16,416 nt of DNA from Stramentimicrobium sp964433555 (GCA_964433555.1 CAYSRG010000036.1:1-16416), one strand, 5' to 3'; counted from the stretch's first letter, positions 8,591-15,939 are shown. Notes: generated by a model from the sequence alone, not told the origin. Made by a program: numbers and translations.

Positions 8591-11500
8591 TTAAATGAAA
8601 TCTTGATCAAGTCTCTCCTTAATATCAAGATCTTCTTTAATATCGATTTCTTTGCCTTCATGGTCTAGTACTTTTATATTTAAACAAAGACTTCTCAATT
8701 CCCTTATTAACACTTTAAATGACTCCGGAATACCTGGCACTGGGATGTTCTCACCTTTAACAATAGACTCATAGGTTTTAATTCTTCCAGTAACATCATC
8801 TGATTTAACTGTAAGCATTTCCTGTAAATTATAAGCAGCTCCGTATCCTTCTAAAGCCCATACTTCCATTTCCCCAAATCTTTGACCACCAAATTGTGCT
8901 TTCCCACCCAATGGTTGCTGGGTAACCAAAGAATAAGGTCCTGTAGAACGAGCATGTATCTTATCATCAACTAAGTGAATTAGTTTTAGTATATAGCTGT
9001 AACCAACAGTAACCTTTTGATCGAAAGTCAGTCCAGTTCTGCCATCATATAATATGCTTTTTCCGTCACGAGGCAAATCAGCATCAATTAATGCTTTTGC
9101 AATATCGTCTTCGGTAGCTCCATTAAATACCGGTGTAATTATGTTATAGCCAAGAGTTTTAGCTACCCATCCTAAATGAACTTCTAATATCTGTCCTACA
9201 TTCATTCTCGAAGGAACTCCCAGAGGATTTAAAATAATATCAACAGGAGTGCCATCCGGTAAAAATGGCATATCATTTACCGGTAATATCTTGGCAATTA
9301 CTCCTTTATTTCCATGCCTACCCGATATTTTATCTCCTTCAGATATTTTTCTTTTTTGAGCAATGAAAACTCTTACCATTTTATTCACTCCCGGAGGAAT
9401 TTCATCACCATTTTCTCTTGAAAATACTTTCACATCAATAACTTTTCCACGATCTCCATGAGGAACTCTCAGAGAAGTATCTCTGACTTCTCTCGCCTTC
9501 TCTCCAAAAATTGCTCTCAGTAGCCTTTCTTCAGGTCCTAACTCTGTTTCTCCTTTAGGAGTTACTTTACCAACTAAAATATCACCAGGCTCTACCTCAG
9601 TACCGATACGAATAATTCCGTCTTCATCCAGATTTGCTAAACTACTTTCACCGATATTAGGTATATCGGATGTTATCTCTTCAGGACCTAATTTTGTATC
9701 ACGTGCATCACACTCATGTTCGCTTATGTGAATAGAAGTAAAAGTATCTTCCTGAACCATTTTTTCACTTATTACGATCGCATCTTCAAAGTTATATCCT
9801 TCCCAAGACATATAAGCAACAAGGACATTTCTACCTAATGACAAAAAACCTTGATCAGTATTAGGACCATCAGCGATGGGAGTATTTGCTTTTATAATTT
9901 GTCTTTCTTCAACTATAGGTTTTTGGTTAATACAGGTACCCTGGTTGGAACGACGAAATTTTTTTAAGAGATATTCTTTAGTAATGCTATGATTGTTTTT
10001 TAAAATAATTCTTCTAGCATCAACCTTATAAACAACACTGTCTTCTTCTGATAAAATAATTGTTCCCGAATCGCTAGCAACCTTTTTCTCCATTCCGGTC
10101 ATAACTAAGGGCATCTCAGTTTTTATTACTGGAACCGACTGTCTCTGCATATTAGTTCCCATTAGAGCTCTATTTGCATCATCATGATCTAAAAATGGAA
10201 TTAAGCTGGCTGAAATACTAGCCATCTGATTTGGTGCTACATCTATAAAATCAACTTCCGAAGGTGCTACAGTTAAATAAACATCTCTATATCTACATGG
10301 GACATTATCCTCAATAATTTTATTATTATCAATTCTTATGTTAATCGGAGCTATTTTATATTGATCTTCCTCATCTGCTGTAAGATAGATAATATCCCCT
10401 GTTATCTGGCCATTTTCAACTTTTCTATAAGGAGTTTCAATGAATCCGTAATCGTTTATTCTAGCATAAATACTCAGTGAACCAATTAGACCTATATTTG
10501 GTCCCTCTGGTGTTTCTATAGGACAAATTCTACCATAATGACTATAATGAACATCACGTACTTCAAATCCAGCTCTTTCTCTGGTTAATCCACCAGGGCC
10601 TAGCGCAGATAATCTTCTCTTGTGAGTAATCTCAGAAAGAGGATTGGTTTGGTCCATAAATTGAGATAACTGGCTACTTCCAAAAAATTGCTTAATTGCA
10701 GCTACTAATGGTCTAATATTAATTAATGCTTGGGGTGTCACTGTAGAAAGGTCTGGTTGTATAGTCATTCTTTCCTTGATAACTCTTTCCATTCTTACTA
10801 GACCAATATAAAATTGATCTAACAATAATTCACCGATTGTCTTTACCCTTCTATTTCCCAGATGGTCAATATCATCAATATAACCTATACCATAATAAAG
10901 ATTAACTAAATATCTTATTGCTGCTATTAGATCATCTTTTGTTAAGGCATTGCCCTTTTGGACAGTAACTGTTTGCTGGGTTTTGCTAATCTTATTAATT
11001 AGTTCTGTGTCCAGTATTTGAGCTTTCTGAGCAATTACTTCACCAGTATTATAATCAATAATATCTTCAGCCAGGTATAAGCCAATATTGTTTTCATTAA
11101 CCACATCATCTTCGGGATCAAATAAATTAACAATTGTATGTTCTTTCTCATTAAAAACTACAATTTCTTCATCATTATCATTATAAACATATATTTTATC
11201 AACATTAGATTGGTTTATTAATTCGGCAATTTTTTTATTAATATGAACATCTTTCTTAACTAATTGTTTGCCCGTAATCGTATCATAAATAGCTTTTGCG
11301 ATAGTTTTATCTAAAATTCTATTTTGAATATTTAGTTTTTGATTTACTTTATATCTACCAACATCTGCCAGGTCATATCTCTTAGGATCAAATAATAACC
11401 TATCTAATAATTGTCTCGTATTTCTTTCGGTAGGCGGTTCACTAGGCCTAAGCTTTCTAAATATTTCAACCAGCGCATCCCTCTTATTATTGGTATTATC

Positions 11501-12181
11501 TTTCGCTAAGGTTTCCTGAATGATTTCACTATTATCAAATAAATTAATTATTTGCTCATTACTTTCATAACCAAGAGCTCTTAAAAGTGTGGTAGCAGGA
11601 ATTTTTCTCTTTTTATCGATTCGAACATAGATCATGTTATTAGTATCAAAACCAAATTCTAACCAGGAGCCTCTGTTGGGAATAATTCTAAAATTATAGA
11701 AAGTTTTATTTTCACTATACTCTTCAATACCATAATAGATACCAGGAGAACGTATAAGTTGATTAACCACAACTCTTTCAGCTCCATTGATAATAAAACT
11801 TCCGCTTTCAGTCATCAACGGTAATTCTCCCATAAAAACATCCTGCTCTTTTATTTCCCCAGTTCTTTTATTATGCAAACTAATTCTAACTTCTAATGGT
11901 GCAGAATAAGTGCTACCTCTTTCCCAGCATTCGATAGGATCATATTTTGGTTCTTTAATAGAATAGCTAATATAATCTAACATAAGATTTCCGGTAAAAT
12001 CTTGAATAGGAAAAACATCTTTAAGTACCTTATGTAAACCAAAATCTTGACGGTTTTCAGGAGAGATGTCTCTTTGTAAAAACTTTTGAAATGATTGTTT
12101 TTGAACATCAAGAAAATTAGGTGGATCGATATAGTGTTTTATTTTGGAATAATCCAAAATATTTAATTTTCTATTCTGCAC
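8591..12181 (-). CDS. rpoB: RNA polymerase subunit beta
   Basis: Beta is the other catalytic half of RNA polymerase. From GTG at 12181 it has 1196 residues, matching the Bacillus subunit (about 1190). The layout is also Bacillus-like: two barrel-type modules with a D(I/T)IxxxTGxxI core lie before the DDIDHLGNRRV motif. The rifampicin region FFGSSQLSQFMDQTNPLSEI continuing to HKRRLSALG carries the usual aspartate, histidine and serine of sensitive enzymes. Later blocks include RHGNKGV and the C-terminal GKAQFGGQRFGEMEVWALE. The frame is open to a TTG at 12214, but that codon lacks a ribosome site and sits at the predicted transcription start, so I prefer GTG at 12181, with GGTG 6 bases upstream; this choice is not certain. 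rpoC follows. Confidence 0.97.
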   Translation of the reverse strand: MQNRKLNILDYSKIKHYIDPPNFLDVQKQSFQKFLQRDISPENRQDFGLHKVLKDVFPIQDFTGNLMLDYISYSIKEPKYDPIECWERGSTYSAPLEVRISLHNKRTGEIKEQDVFMGELPLMTESGSFIINGAERVVVNQLIRSPGIYYGIEEYSENKTFYNFRIIPNRGSWLEFGFDTNNMIYVRIDKKRKIPATTLLRALGYESNEQIINLFDNSEIIQETLAKDNTNNKRDALVEIFRKLRPSEPPTERNTRQLLDRLLFDPKRYDLADVGRYKVNQKLNIQNRILDKTIAKAIYDTITGKQLVKKDVHINKKIAELINQSNVDKIYVYNDNDEEIVVFNEKEHTIVNLFDPEDDVVNENNIGLYLAEDIIDYNTGEVIAQKAQILDTELINKISKTQQTVTVQKGNALTKDDLIAAIRYLVNLYYGIGYIDDIDHLGNRRVKTIGELLLDQFYIGLVRMERVIKERMTIQPDLSTVTPQALINIRPLVAAIKQFFGSSQLSQFMDQTNPLSEITHKRRLSALGPGGLTRERAGFEVRDVHYSHYGRICPIETPEGPNIGLIGSLSIYARINDYGFIETPYRKVENGQITGDIIYLTADEEDQYKIAPINIRIDNNKIIEDNVPCRYRDVYLTVAPSEVDFIDVAPNQMASISASLIPFLDHDDANRALMGTNMQRQSVPVIKTEMPLVMTGMEKKVASDSGTIILSEEDSVVYKVDARRIILKNNHSITKEYLLKKFRRSNQGTCINQKPIVEERQIIKANTPIADGPNTDQGFLSLGRNVLVAYMSWEGYNFEDAIVISEKMVQEDTFTSIHISEHECDARDTKLGPEEITSDIPNIGESSLANLDEDGIIRIGTEVEPGDILVGKVTPKGETELGPEERLLRAIFGEKAREVRDTSLRVPHGDRGKVIDVKVFSRENGDEIPPGVNKMVRVFIAQKRKISEGDKISGRHGNKGVIAKILPVNDMPFLPDGTPVDIILNPLGVPSRMNVGQILEVHLGWVAKTLGYNIITPVFNGATEDDIAKALIDADLPRDGKSILYDGRTGLTFDQKVTVGYSYILKLIHLVDDKIHARSTGPYSLVTQQPLGGKAQFGGQRFGEMEVWALEGYGAAYNLQEMLTVKSDDVTGRIKTYESIVKGENIPVPGIPESFKVLIRELRSLCLNIKVLDHEGKEIDIKEDLDIKERLDQDFI

Positions 12182-12220
12182 TTTTAACACCAACCTTTTT
12201 GTAGATTTATACAAAATTAT

Positions 12221-12249
12221 ATTCTACCATTAAAACTATAAAAAGTCAA
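12221..12249 (-). promoter_or_regulatory. Sigma-70-type promoter for rpoBC
   Basis: On the minus strand TTGACT (12244-12249) is followed by a 17-base spacer and TAGAAT (12221-12226). Transcription would start around 12214, about 33 bases before the preferred rpoB GTG. The last two bases of the -35 box coincide with the foot of the terminator hairpin that follows rplL, so termination of upstream transcripts and fresh initiation are placed back to back. Confidence 0.65.
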
Positions 12250-12284
12250 GAAGATACCCATCTATAAAAAATAGGTATCTTCTT
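12240..12284 (-). terminator. Intrinsic terminator/attenuator between rplL and rpoB
   Basis: The arms AAGAAGATACC (minus strand, 12284-12274) and GGTATCTTCTT (12258-12248) form a perfect 11-bp stem around a 15-base loop, followed on the minus strand by GACTTTTT. The 112 bases between the rplL stop and the hairpin are AT-rich with no gene. In many bacteria a partial terminator here lowers RNA polymerase synthesis relative to L7/L12, which is the likely role. Confidence 0.8.
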
Positions 12285-12396
12285 TATTTTCATAAATATT
12301 TTATTAATATTTTATTAATCTATAATAAAAATTATTTAACAATTCATCTACATTATAATGTTAAGCATCGCTGATATTTTAGATAAAAAAGTATGT

Positions 12397-12801
12397 TTAT
12401 TTTATTTCAACAGTTGCACCGACTGCTTCTAATTTTTCTTTCAGTTCTTGAGCTTCTTTTTTTTCAACCTTTTCTTTAACTGTTTTGGGTGCACCTTCAA
12501 CAAGTTCTTTTGATTCTTTTAAACCCAAGCCAGTAGCAGCTCTAACTTCTTTAATTACTTGTATTTTATTTGCTCCAATATCCTTTAATACCACATCAAA
12601 TTCAGTTTTTTCTTCCTCCTGAGCGGCTGAAGCTACTCCTTGAACAGGAACAGTAGCTTGAGAAATTAACGGAGTTGCGGCACTGACTCCAAACTTATCT
12701 TCCAACGCCTTCACTAAATCAGCTAATTCTAATACTGTCAATTCTTCTAATTTGTTAATAATTTCTTGTACATTATCACTACTATTTTTATCTTGAGACA
12801 T
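12397..12801 (-). CDS. rplL: 50S ribosomal protein L7/L12
   Basis: L7/L12 dimers form the mobile ribosomal stalk that recruits and activates translational GTPases. From the ATG at 12801 the protein has 134 residues, slightly above the usual 120-130. It has the N-terminal dimerisation and L10-binding region (about 10-40, with LTVLELADLVKALEDKFGVS), a short hinge, and the C-terminal domain (about 66-134) with IKEVRAATGLGLKESKELVE. The ATG has GAGGT 4 bases upstream. The frame remains open for about 40 more codons, and an even stronger ribosome site precedes an in-frame TTG at 12918, so an extended form is possible; it is listed separately. rplJ lies immediately upstream and a terminator downstream. 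Confidence 0.96.
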   Translation of the reverse strand: MSQDKNSSDNVQEIINKLEELTVLELADLVKALEDKFGVSAATPLISQATVPVQGVASAAQEEEKTEFDVVLKDIGANKIQVIKEVRAATGLGLKESKELVEGAPKTVKEKVEKKEAQELKEKLEAVGATVEIK

Positions 12802-12918
12802 TTTTACCTCTTTTTTGTTAATAATCTCTTCTTTTGCTTTCTTTTTTGGTAAACTTTCTGCCATTTTTTTTTCTTTTACTATTTCACGATTACCTTCTTT
12901 TTTTTCCTTTTCAATCAA
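12802..12918 (-). other. Possible N-terminal extension of L7/L12 (39 codons)
   Basis: This stretch is in frame with rplL and free of stops. TTG at 12918 is preceded by AAGGGAGGTG (12925-12934), a better ribosome site than that of the ATG at 12801, with 8 bases of spacing. It would encode about 39 residues rich in lysine and glutamate, ending EEIINKKEVK. L7/L12 proteins do not normally carry such an extension. It may be translated, may be a remnant, or the strong site may simply load ribosomes for the internal ATG. Confidence 0.4.
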
Positions 12919-12964
12919 TATTTTCACCTCCCTTCATCTTTTTATTAATCTTATTCATCACAAT

Positions 12965-13501
12965 TTATAATGTTTTCCCTGATTTATTCTTATGAATCTG
13001 CTCCAGTACATTTACTAATCCAAATAAAGGTGACTTTAAAGTAAAAACGAATGAATTAATAGAACTTTTCATATTACCAATTATATTAGCCAATAATTCA
13101 TCTCTGTTAGGTAAACAAGCAATTCTCTCTAATTGTTCTCCTGAAAATATTTTTCCTTCAAGTAAGGCTACCTTTAATTTAAACTGTTCTTTGTTATCCA
13201 ATGAAAACTTATGTAATAGCTTTAACGGTAAGAATGATTCATCCTTAGCAAAAGCAATAGCTGTACATCCAGACAAACTGTCGATTAAACCATCTAAACC
13301 AACATCCTTAGCAGCAATTCTTATCAAGGTATTTTTATAGATTTTAAACTTAATATATTGTTCTCTTAAAGTATTTCTCAATTGCGTGATACTCTTAACA
13401 TCGAGACCTTGATAATCAGATAAAACAATACTTGAGGATCTTCCTAATGCTTCAATTAACTCTTGGACGATTAATTTCTTTTCTTCTTTGGATAATGGCA
13501 A
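12965..13501 (-). CDS. rplJ: 50S ribosomal protein L10
   Basis: L10 anchors the L7/L12 dimers to 23S rRNA at the base of the stalk. The 178-residue protein is of normal length and starts PLSKEEKKLIVQEL after the initiator. It has the conserved segment GLDVKSITQLRNTLRE and the KIYKNTLIRIAAK block of the RNA-binding domain; the C-terminal part would form the L7/L12-binding helix. The start codon is TTG at 13501 with AAAGGAG 8 bases upstream; no ATG offers a better start. rplL follows after a short gap. An L10-type leader with an attenuator occupies the 216 bases before it, so expression is probably controlled by the L10-L12 complex itself. Confidence 0.96.
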   Translation of the reverse strand: MPLSKEEKKLIVQELIEALGRSSSIVLSDYQGLDVKSITQLRNTLREQYIKFKIYKNTLIRIAAKDVGLDGLIDSLSGCTAIAFAKDESFLPLKLLHKFSLDNKEQFKLKVALLEGKIFSGEQLERIACLPNRDELLANIIGNMKSSINSFVFTLKSPLFGLVNVLEQIHKNKSGKTL

Positions 13502-13550
13502 TTAATTTTCTCCTTTCTATCTATAATTGTATTATTATTTGTAATAACTA

Positions 13551-13588
13551 AAAAATCCTACCTTAGACCAAATCAATAAGGAAGGATT
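13551..13588 (-). terminator. Attenuator terminator in the rplJ leader
   Basis: On the minus strand AATCCTTCCTTA (13588-13577) pairs with TAAGGTAGGATT (13565-13554), 11 of 12 positions, around an 11-base loop, and is followed by a run of Ts to 13550. It ends about 50 bases before the rplJ start. Its 3' arm is also complementary to an upstream leader segment, so it looks like a regulated attenuator. Confidence 0.8.
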
Positions 13589-13691
13589 TATTCCTGAATT
13601 CCTCAGCAGGCTGGTTTACAACCAATTATACCTTTTTTTTTATCCTAGAATCTTCCTTTACTAGTACCTGCGATCTAAGGATTGATTATAT
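13589..13691 (-). promoter_or_regulatory. L10-type ribosomal protein leader
   Basis: The leader RNA contains CCTTAGATCGCAGGTA (from 13680) and CAGCCTGCTGAGG (ending near 13601), the hallmark blocks of L10 leaders. GCAGG (13667-13671) can pair with CCTGC (13606-13610), enclosing a small hairpin TGGTT/AACCA (13612-13624). CCTTAGATC (13672-13680) can also pair over 9 positions, one of them G-U, with GGTCTAAGG (13561-13569), which overlaps the 3' arm of the terminator. Formation of that pairing would prevent the terminator. In Bacillus subtilis the L10-L12 complex controls rplJL by this kind of attenuation; the same is inferred here. Confidence 0.75.
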
Positions 13692-13717
13692 AATATTTTA
13701 TTCAAAATAGATATGCT

Positions 13718-14428
13718 TTACCTCTTTTCAACCTCGCTTAATATTTTCATAGTATCCAATTTAATACCGGGACCCATGGTAGAAGAAATAGTAACACTTA
13801 ATAGATAACGACCTTTGGAAGTAGGAGGTTTAGCTTTTAATACAGCTTCTATAAGGGAGTAAAAATTATCAATAAGCTGTTCATCAGTAAAATTTATCTT
13901 ACCCATTATAGTATGCACAATACCAAAACGATCTGCTCTATATTCAACTTTCCCTTTTTTCACAGAAATTATGGCATTTTTAATATCAAAGGTTACTGAG
14001 CCTAACTTAGGATTAGGCATCAAACCTCTAGGACCTAAAATACGACCTAATTTTCCAACTTCCTTCATCATATCAGGAGTAGCAATAACTGCATCGAAAT
14101 CAGTCCATCCATTTTGAATTTTTTCTGCTAATTCATTTCCTCCCACATAATCTGCTCCAGCCTCTTCAGCTTCTTTTGCCTTTTCAGCTTCTGCAAATAC
14201 TAAAACTCTACTTTGCTTACCAGTACCATGGGGTAATTCAACTGCTCCTCTTACTTGCTCTTCAGACCGGCGTGTATTTATACCTAAACGTATGGCTATA
14301 TCTATTGTTTCAGTAAAATTAGCCCAACTTAGCTGTTTTACCATTGTTATTGACTCTTGGATAGTATATAATTTAGTTCTATCATAATTTTTTGAGCTTT
14401 CTATAAATTTCTTACCTCTGATTTTCAT
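13718..14428 (-). CDS. rplA: 50S ribosomal protein L1
   Basis: L1 forms the mobile stalk that handles deacylated tRNA in the E site, and in many bacteria represses its own operon. The protein has 236 residues, close to the family norm of about 230. The L1 signature LGPRGLMPNPKLGSVT lies at about 131-146, followed by the conserved KKGKVEYRADRFGIVH and KPPTSKGRYL segments. The ATG at 14428 has AAGGAGG 8 bases upstream, the best ribosome site in this part of the cluster. rplK lies upstream, and the gap between them holds an RNA element resembling an L1-binding site. The rplJ leader begins shortly after the stop. Confidence 0.97.
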   Translation of the reverse strand: MKIRGKKFIESSKNYDRTKLYTIQESITMVKQLSWANFTETIDIAIRLGINTRRSEEQVRGAVELPHGTGKQSRVLVFAEAEKAKEAEEAGADYVGGNELAEKIQNGWTDFDAVIATPDMMKEVGKLGRILGPRGLMPNPKLGSVTFDIKNAIISVKKGKVEYRADRFGIVHTIMGKINFTDEQLIDNFYSLIEAVLKAKPPTSKGRYLLSVTISSTMGPGIKLDTMKILSEVEKR

Positions 14429-14443
14429 TATACTTTCCTCCTT

Positions 14444-14471
14444 GTGGTAGAAATGGACTATGTCCTCCCAC
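14444..14471 (-). promoter_or_regulatory. Probable L1-binding translational operator
   Basis: The minus-strand RNA reads GTGG-GA-GGAC-AUA-GUCC-AUUUCUA-CCAC: an outer 4-bp helix (GUGG/CCAC) and an inner 4-bp helix (GGAC/GUCC) joined by an asymmetric loop. Two short helices linked by an asymmetric loop is the known shape of L1 sites on 23S rRNA and on L1-controlled mRNAs. The CCAC arm is directly followed by the AAGGAGG of rplA, so bound L1 could block initiation. The assignment is by structure and position only. Confidence 0.6.
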
Positions 14472-14519
14472 GACTTAAATCAGCTTTTCTTATTTAAAAT
14501 AGAATTAATTGATGTAATA

Positions 14520-14942
14520 TTATTCTATCTCAATACCCATACTACGAGCGGTGCCTTCTACAATCTTTATTGCATTTTCTATGTCATTAGCATTAAGATC
14601 GGGCAATTTTGCCTCTGCTATTTCTTTAACCTTATTCTTGCTTATTTTCGCCACTTTGTTCTTATTTGGCTCAGAAGAACCTTTTTCAACTTTTGCTGCT
14701 TCCTTCAATAAAAAAGATACCGGTGGCTTTTTACATATAAAATCAAAAGTCCTGTCTTGGTAAACAGTAATAATAACAGGAATAATAGTACCAATATCTT
14801 GTTTAGTTCGTTCGTTGAACGCCTTACAAAATTCCATTATATTAAGACCATGCTGTCCTAGAGCTGGACCAACCGGAGGCGCTGGATTTGCAGCTCCAGC
14901 TGGAATCTGTAACTTTATATTCGCAGTTATTTTTTTTGCCAT
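14520..14942 (-). CDS. rplK: 50S ribosomal protein L11
   Basis: L11 sits at the base of the stalk in the GTPase-associated centre and contacts the elongation factors and RelA. The 140-residue protein has the family's usual length. It begins MAKKITANIKLQIPAG and has the proline-rich N-terminal block ANPAPPVGPALGQHG, where thiostrepton and micrococcin act, followed by the rRNA-binding C-terminal domain ending GTARSMGIEIE. The ATG at 14942 has AGAGGT 8 bases upstream. The preceding 81-base gap after nusG contains a good promoter. rplA follows. Confidence 0.98.
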   Translation of the reverse strand: MAKKITANIKLQIPAGAANPAPPVGPALGQHGLNIMEFCKAFNERTKQDIGTIIPVIITVYQDRTFDFICKKPPVSFLLKEAAKVEKGSSEPNKNKVAKISKNKVKEIAEAKLPDLNANDIENAIKIVEGTARSMGIEIE

Positions 14943-14975
14943 TTTAAATTACCTCTTTATGCTACCATACTTAAT

Positions 14976-15005
14976 ATTATAATATATAGATGGGGAGTAT
15001 ATCAA
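14976..15005 (-). promoter_or_regulatory. Sigma-70-type promoter for rplK-rplA
   Basis: On the minus strand TTGATA (15000-15005) is followed by an 18-base spacer and a perfect TATAAT (14976-14981). Transcription would start near 14969, giving a leader of about 26 bases before the rplK ATG. E. coli has a promoter at the same place. The region is AT-rich, but the spacing and both boxes are good. Confidence 0.65.
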
Positions 15006-15023
15006 AATAAGATATCTATTAAA

Positions 15024-15563
15024 TTAATATTTTTCTACATCCGTGTATTCTAACTCTACCGATGTTTCTCGTCCAAAAATAGTTAAAAAAACTTTTAATT
15101 TACCTCTTTGAGTATCAATTTCATTAACCTTTCCAGTATAACCCGTAAAAGGACCTGTGATTATATTAACACTTGTCCCAATATCAATATCAATTTTAGG
15201 CTTTTTATCGCCTTTTCCCATCTGTTTTAATATATTTTTTATTTCTAGCTCTTTAAGAGCAATAGGCTTTCCACCAGAACCAACAAATCTGGTAACTCCA
15301 GGTGTATTTCTAACTGCATACCACGATTCATTATTCATTTTCATCTGAACTACAACATAACCTGGAAATACTTTCTTCTGTACATATCTCTTTTTACCAG
15401 ATTTTGTTTCAAGTACTCTTTCTGTTGGTATTAAAACCTGGTATATTTGATCTTCCATTCCCATGGATTTGACCCGCTGTTCAAGATTAGCTTTAACTTT
15501 GTTTTCATATCCAGAATAGGTATGAACTACATACCATTTTTTATCTTCATTAGACCTTATAAT
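15024..15563 (-). CDS. nusG: Transcription termination/antitermination factor NusG (start unclear)
   Basis: NusG binds RNA polymerase to control pausing and couples it to Rho or the ribosome. The frame contains the N-terminal KKWYVVHTYSGYENKVKANL, the YAVRNTPGVTRFVGS segment and a C-terminal KOW domain with ITGPFTGYTGKV. The frame is open from 15563 and is closed by TGA at 15567-15569. Between that stop and the WYVVHTYSG motif there is no ATG, GTG or TTG; the only near-start codons are ATT (15561-15563) and ATA. Starting at the internal ATG at 15464 would remove the essential N-terminus. An ATG at 15550 lies one frame off and would give MKIKKWYVVHTYSG if one A were added to the A6 run at 15537-15542, or MKIKNWYVV by -1 frameshifting there. 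Upstream is secE, downstream rplK. Confidence 0.9.
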   Translation of the reverse strand: MIRSNEDKKWYVVHTYSGYENKVKANLEQRVKSMGMEDQIYQVLIPTERVLETKSGKKRYVQKKVFPGYVVVQMKMNNESWYAVRNTPGVTRFVGSGGKPIALKELEIKNILKQMGKGDKKPKIDIDIGTSVNIITGPFTGYTGKVNEIDTQRGKLKVFLTIFGRETSVELEYTDVEKY

Positions 15564-15623
15564 CTTTCATCACTCTCCCGATAAGGGCTGTATAATTTAA
15601 CTCTTCTTAATTATATATATTCA

Positions 15624-15824
15624 TTACTGTAAAATTATAGAAACTACTCGAGAAAAGAAAAGGTCAATCAATCCTAAATAGATGGCAACCAGAACAACCA
15701 TAACCATTACTACAATGGTGCTACTGATCAACTGTTTCCTATTTGGCCAGGTAACTTTTTTTAGTTCCATTCTAGCTTCTTTAATAAAACTAACTATTTT
15801 TTGAAAAAATTGACTAATTTTCAT
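15624..15824 (-). CDS. secE: Preprotein translocase subunit SecE
   Basis: SecE clamps the SecY channel of the Sec translocon in the inner membrane. The protein has 66 residues, typical of the short single-span form found in most Gram-positive and many other bacteria. A short N-terminal amphipathic helix leads to the conserved motif RMELKKVTWPNRKQL (about 18-32), followed by one membrane segment of about 22 hydrophobic residues (about 35-57). The ATG at 15824 follows AAGGTGG closely. The frame stays open upstream into the tRNA gene, including an ATG at 15845 or 15848 region without a ribosome site, so those starts are unlikely. It lies 39 bases after tRNA-Trp and 60 bases before nusG. Confidence 0.95.
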   Translation of the reverse strand: MKISQFFQKIVSFIKEARMELKKVTWPNRKQLISSTIVVMVMVVLVAIYLGLIDLFFSRVVSIILQ

Positions 15825-15863
15825 TTTCCACCTTTTCAGCAACATTTTTAATTTTTTGTTATC

Positions 15864-15939
15864 TGGCAGGCCCGGCAGGATTTGAACCTGCAACCCCCGG
15901 ATTTGGAGTCCGGTGCTCTCCCGTTAGAGCTACGGACCT
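15864..15939 (-). tRNA. trnW: tRNA-Trp (anticodon CCA)
   Basis: The minus strand folds into a complete 76-base cloverleaf. The 7-bp acceptor stem is AGGTCCG with CGGGCCT (one G-U pair), the D stem GCTC/GAGC, the anticodon stem CCGGA/TCCGG with loop CT-CCA-AA, and the T stem GCAGG/CCTGC with loop TTCAAAT. The discriminator base is G and the CCA end is encoded in the gene. Anticodon CCA reads UGG, so this is tryptophan. It sits inside the protein cluster between rpmG and secE in the same direction, so it is probably cut from a shared transcript. Confidence 0.98.

Noticed and set aside
10590..10680. Rifampicin-resistance change in RpoB, or streptomycin-resistance change in RpsL
   Set aside because: The key residues in both regions match the usual sensitive sequence.
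12352..12357. TATAAT on the minus strand in the rplL-rpoB gap as a promoter
   Set aside because: No acceptable -35 box at 16-18 bases, and it lies upstream of the terminator; the TTGACT/TAGAAT pair is much better.
12912..12957. Short open frame of 15 codons in the rplJ-rplL gap
   Set aside because: It has no ribosome site, overlaps the rplL initiation region and encodes nothing recognisable.
13682..13700. TATAAT-like sequence just before the L10 leader as a promoter for rplJ
   Set aside because: The hexamer at the proper -35 distance does not resemble TTGACA; the sequence is AT-rich, so the match is weak.
14460..14763. Plus-strand open frames opposite rplK
   Set aside because: Antisense to L11; sequence character follows from the complementary codons.
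15157..15348. Plus-strand 63-codon frame opposite nusG
   Set aside because: Antisense to conserved NusG codons and without start signals.
15825..15893. Longer SecE reading into the tRNA gene
   Set aside because: It would use the tRNA T-arm and acceptor stem as coding sequence; the ATG at 15824 fits family length and follows AAGGTGG.
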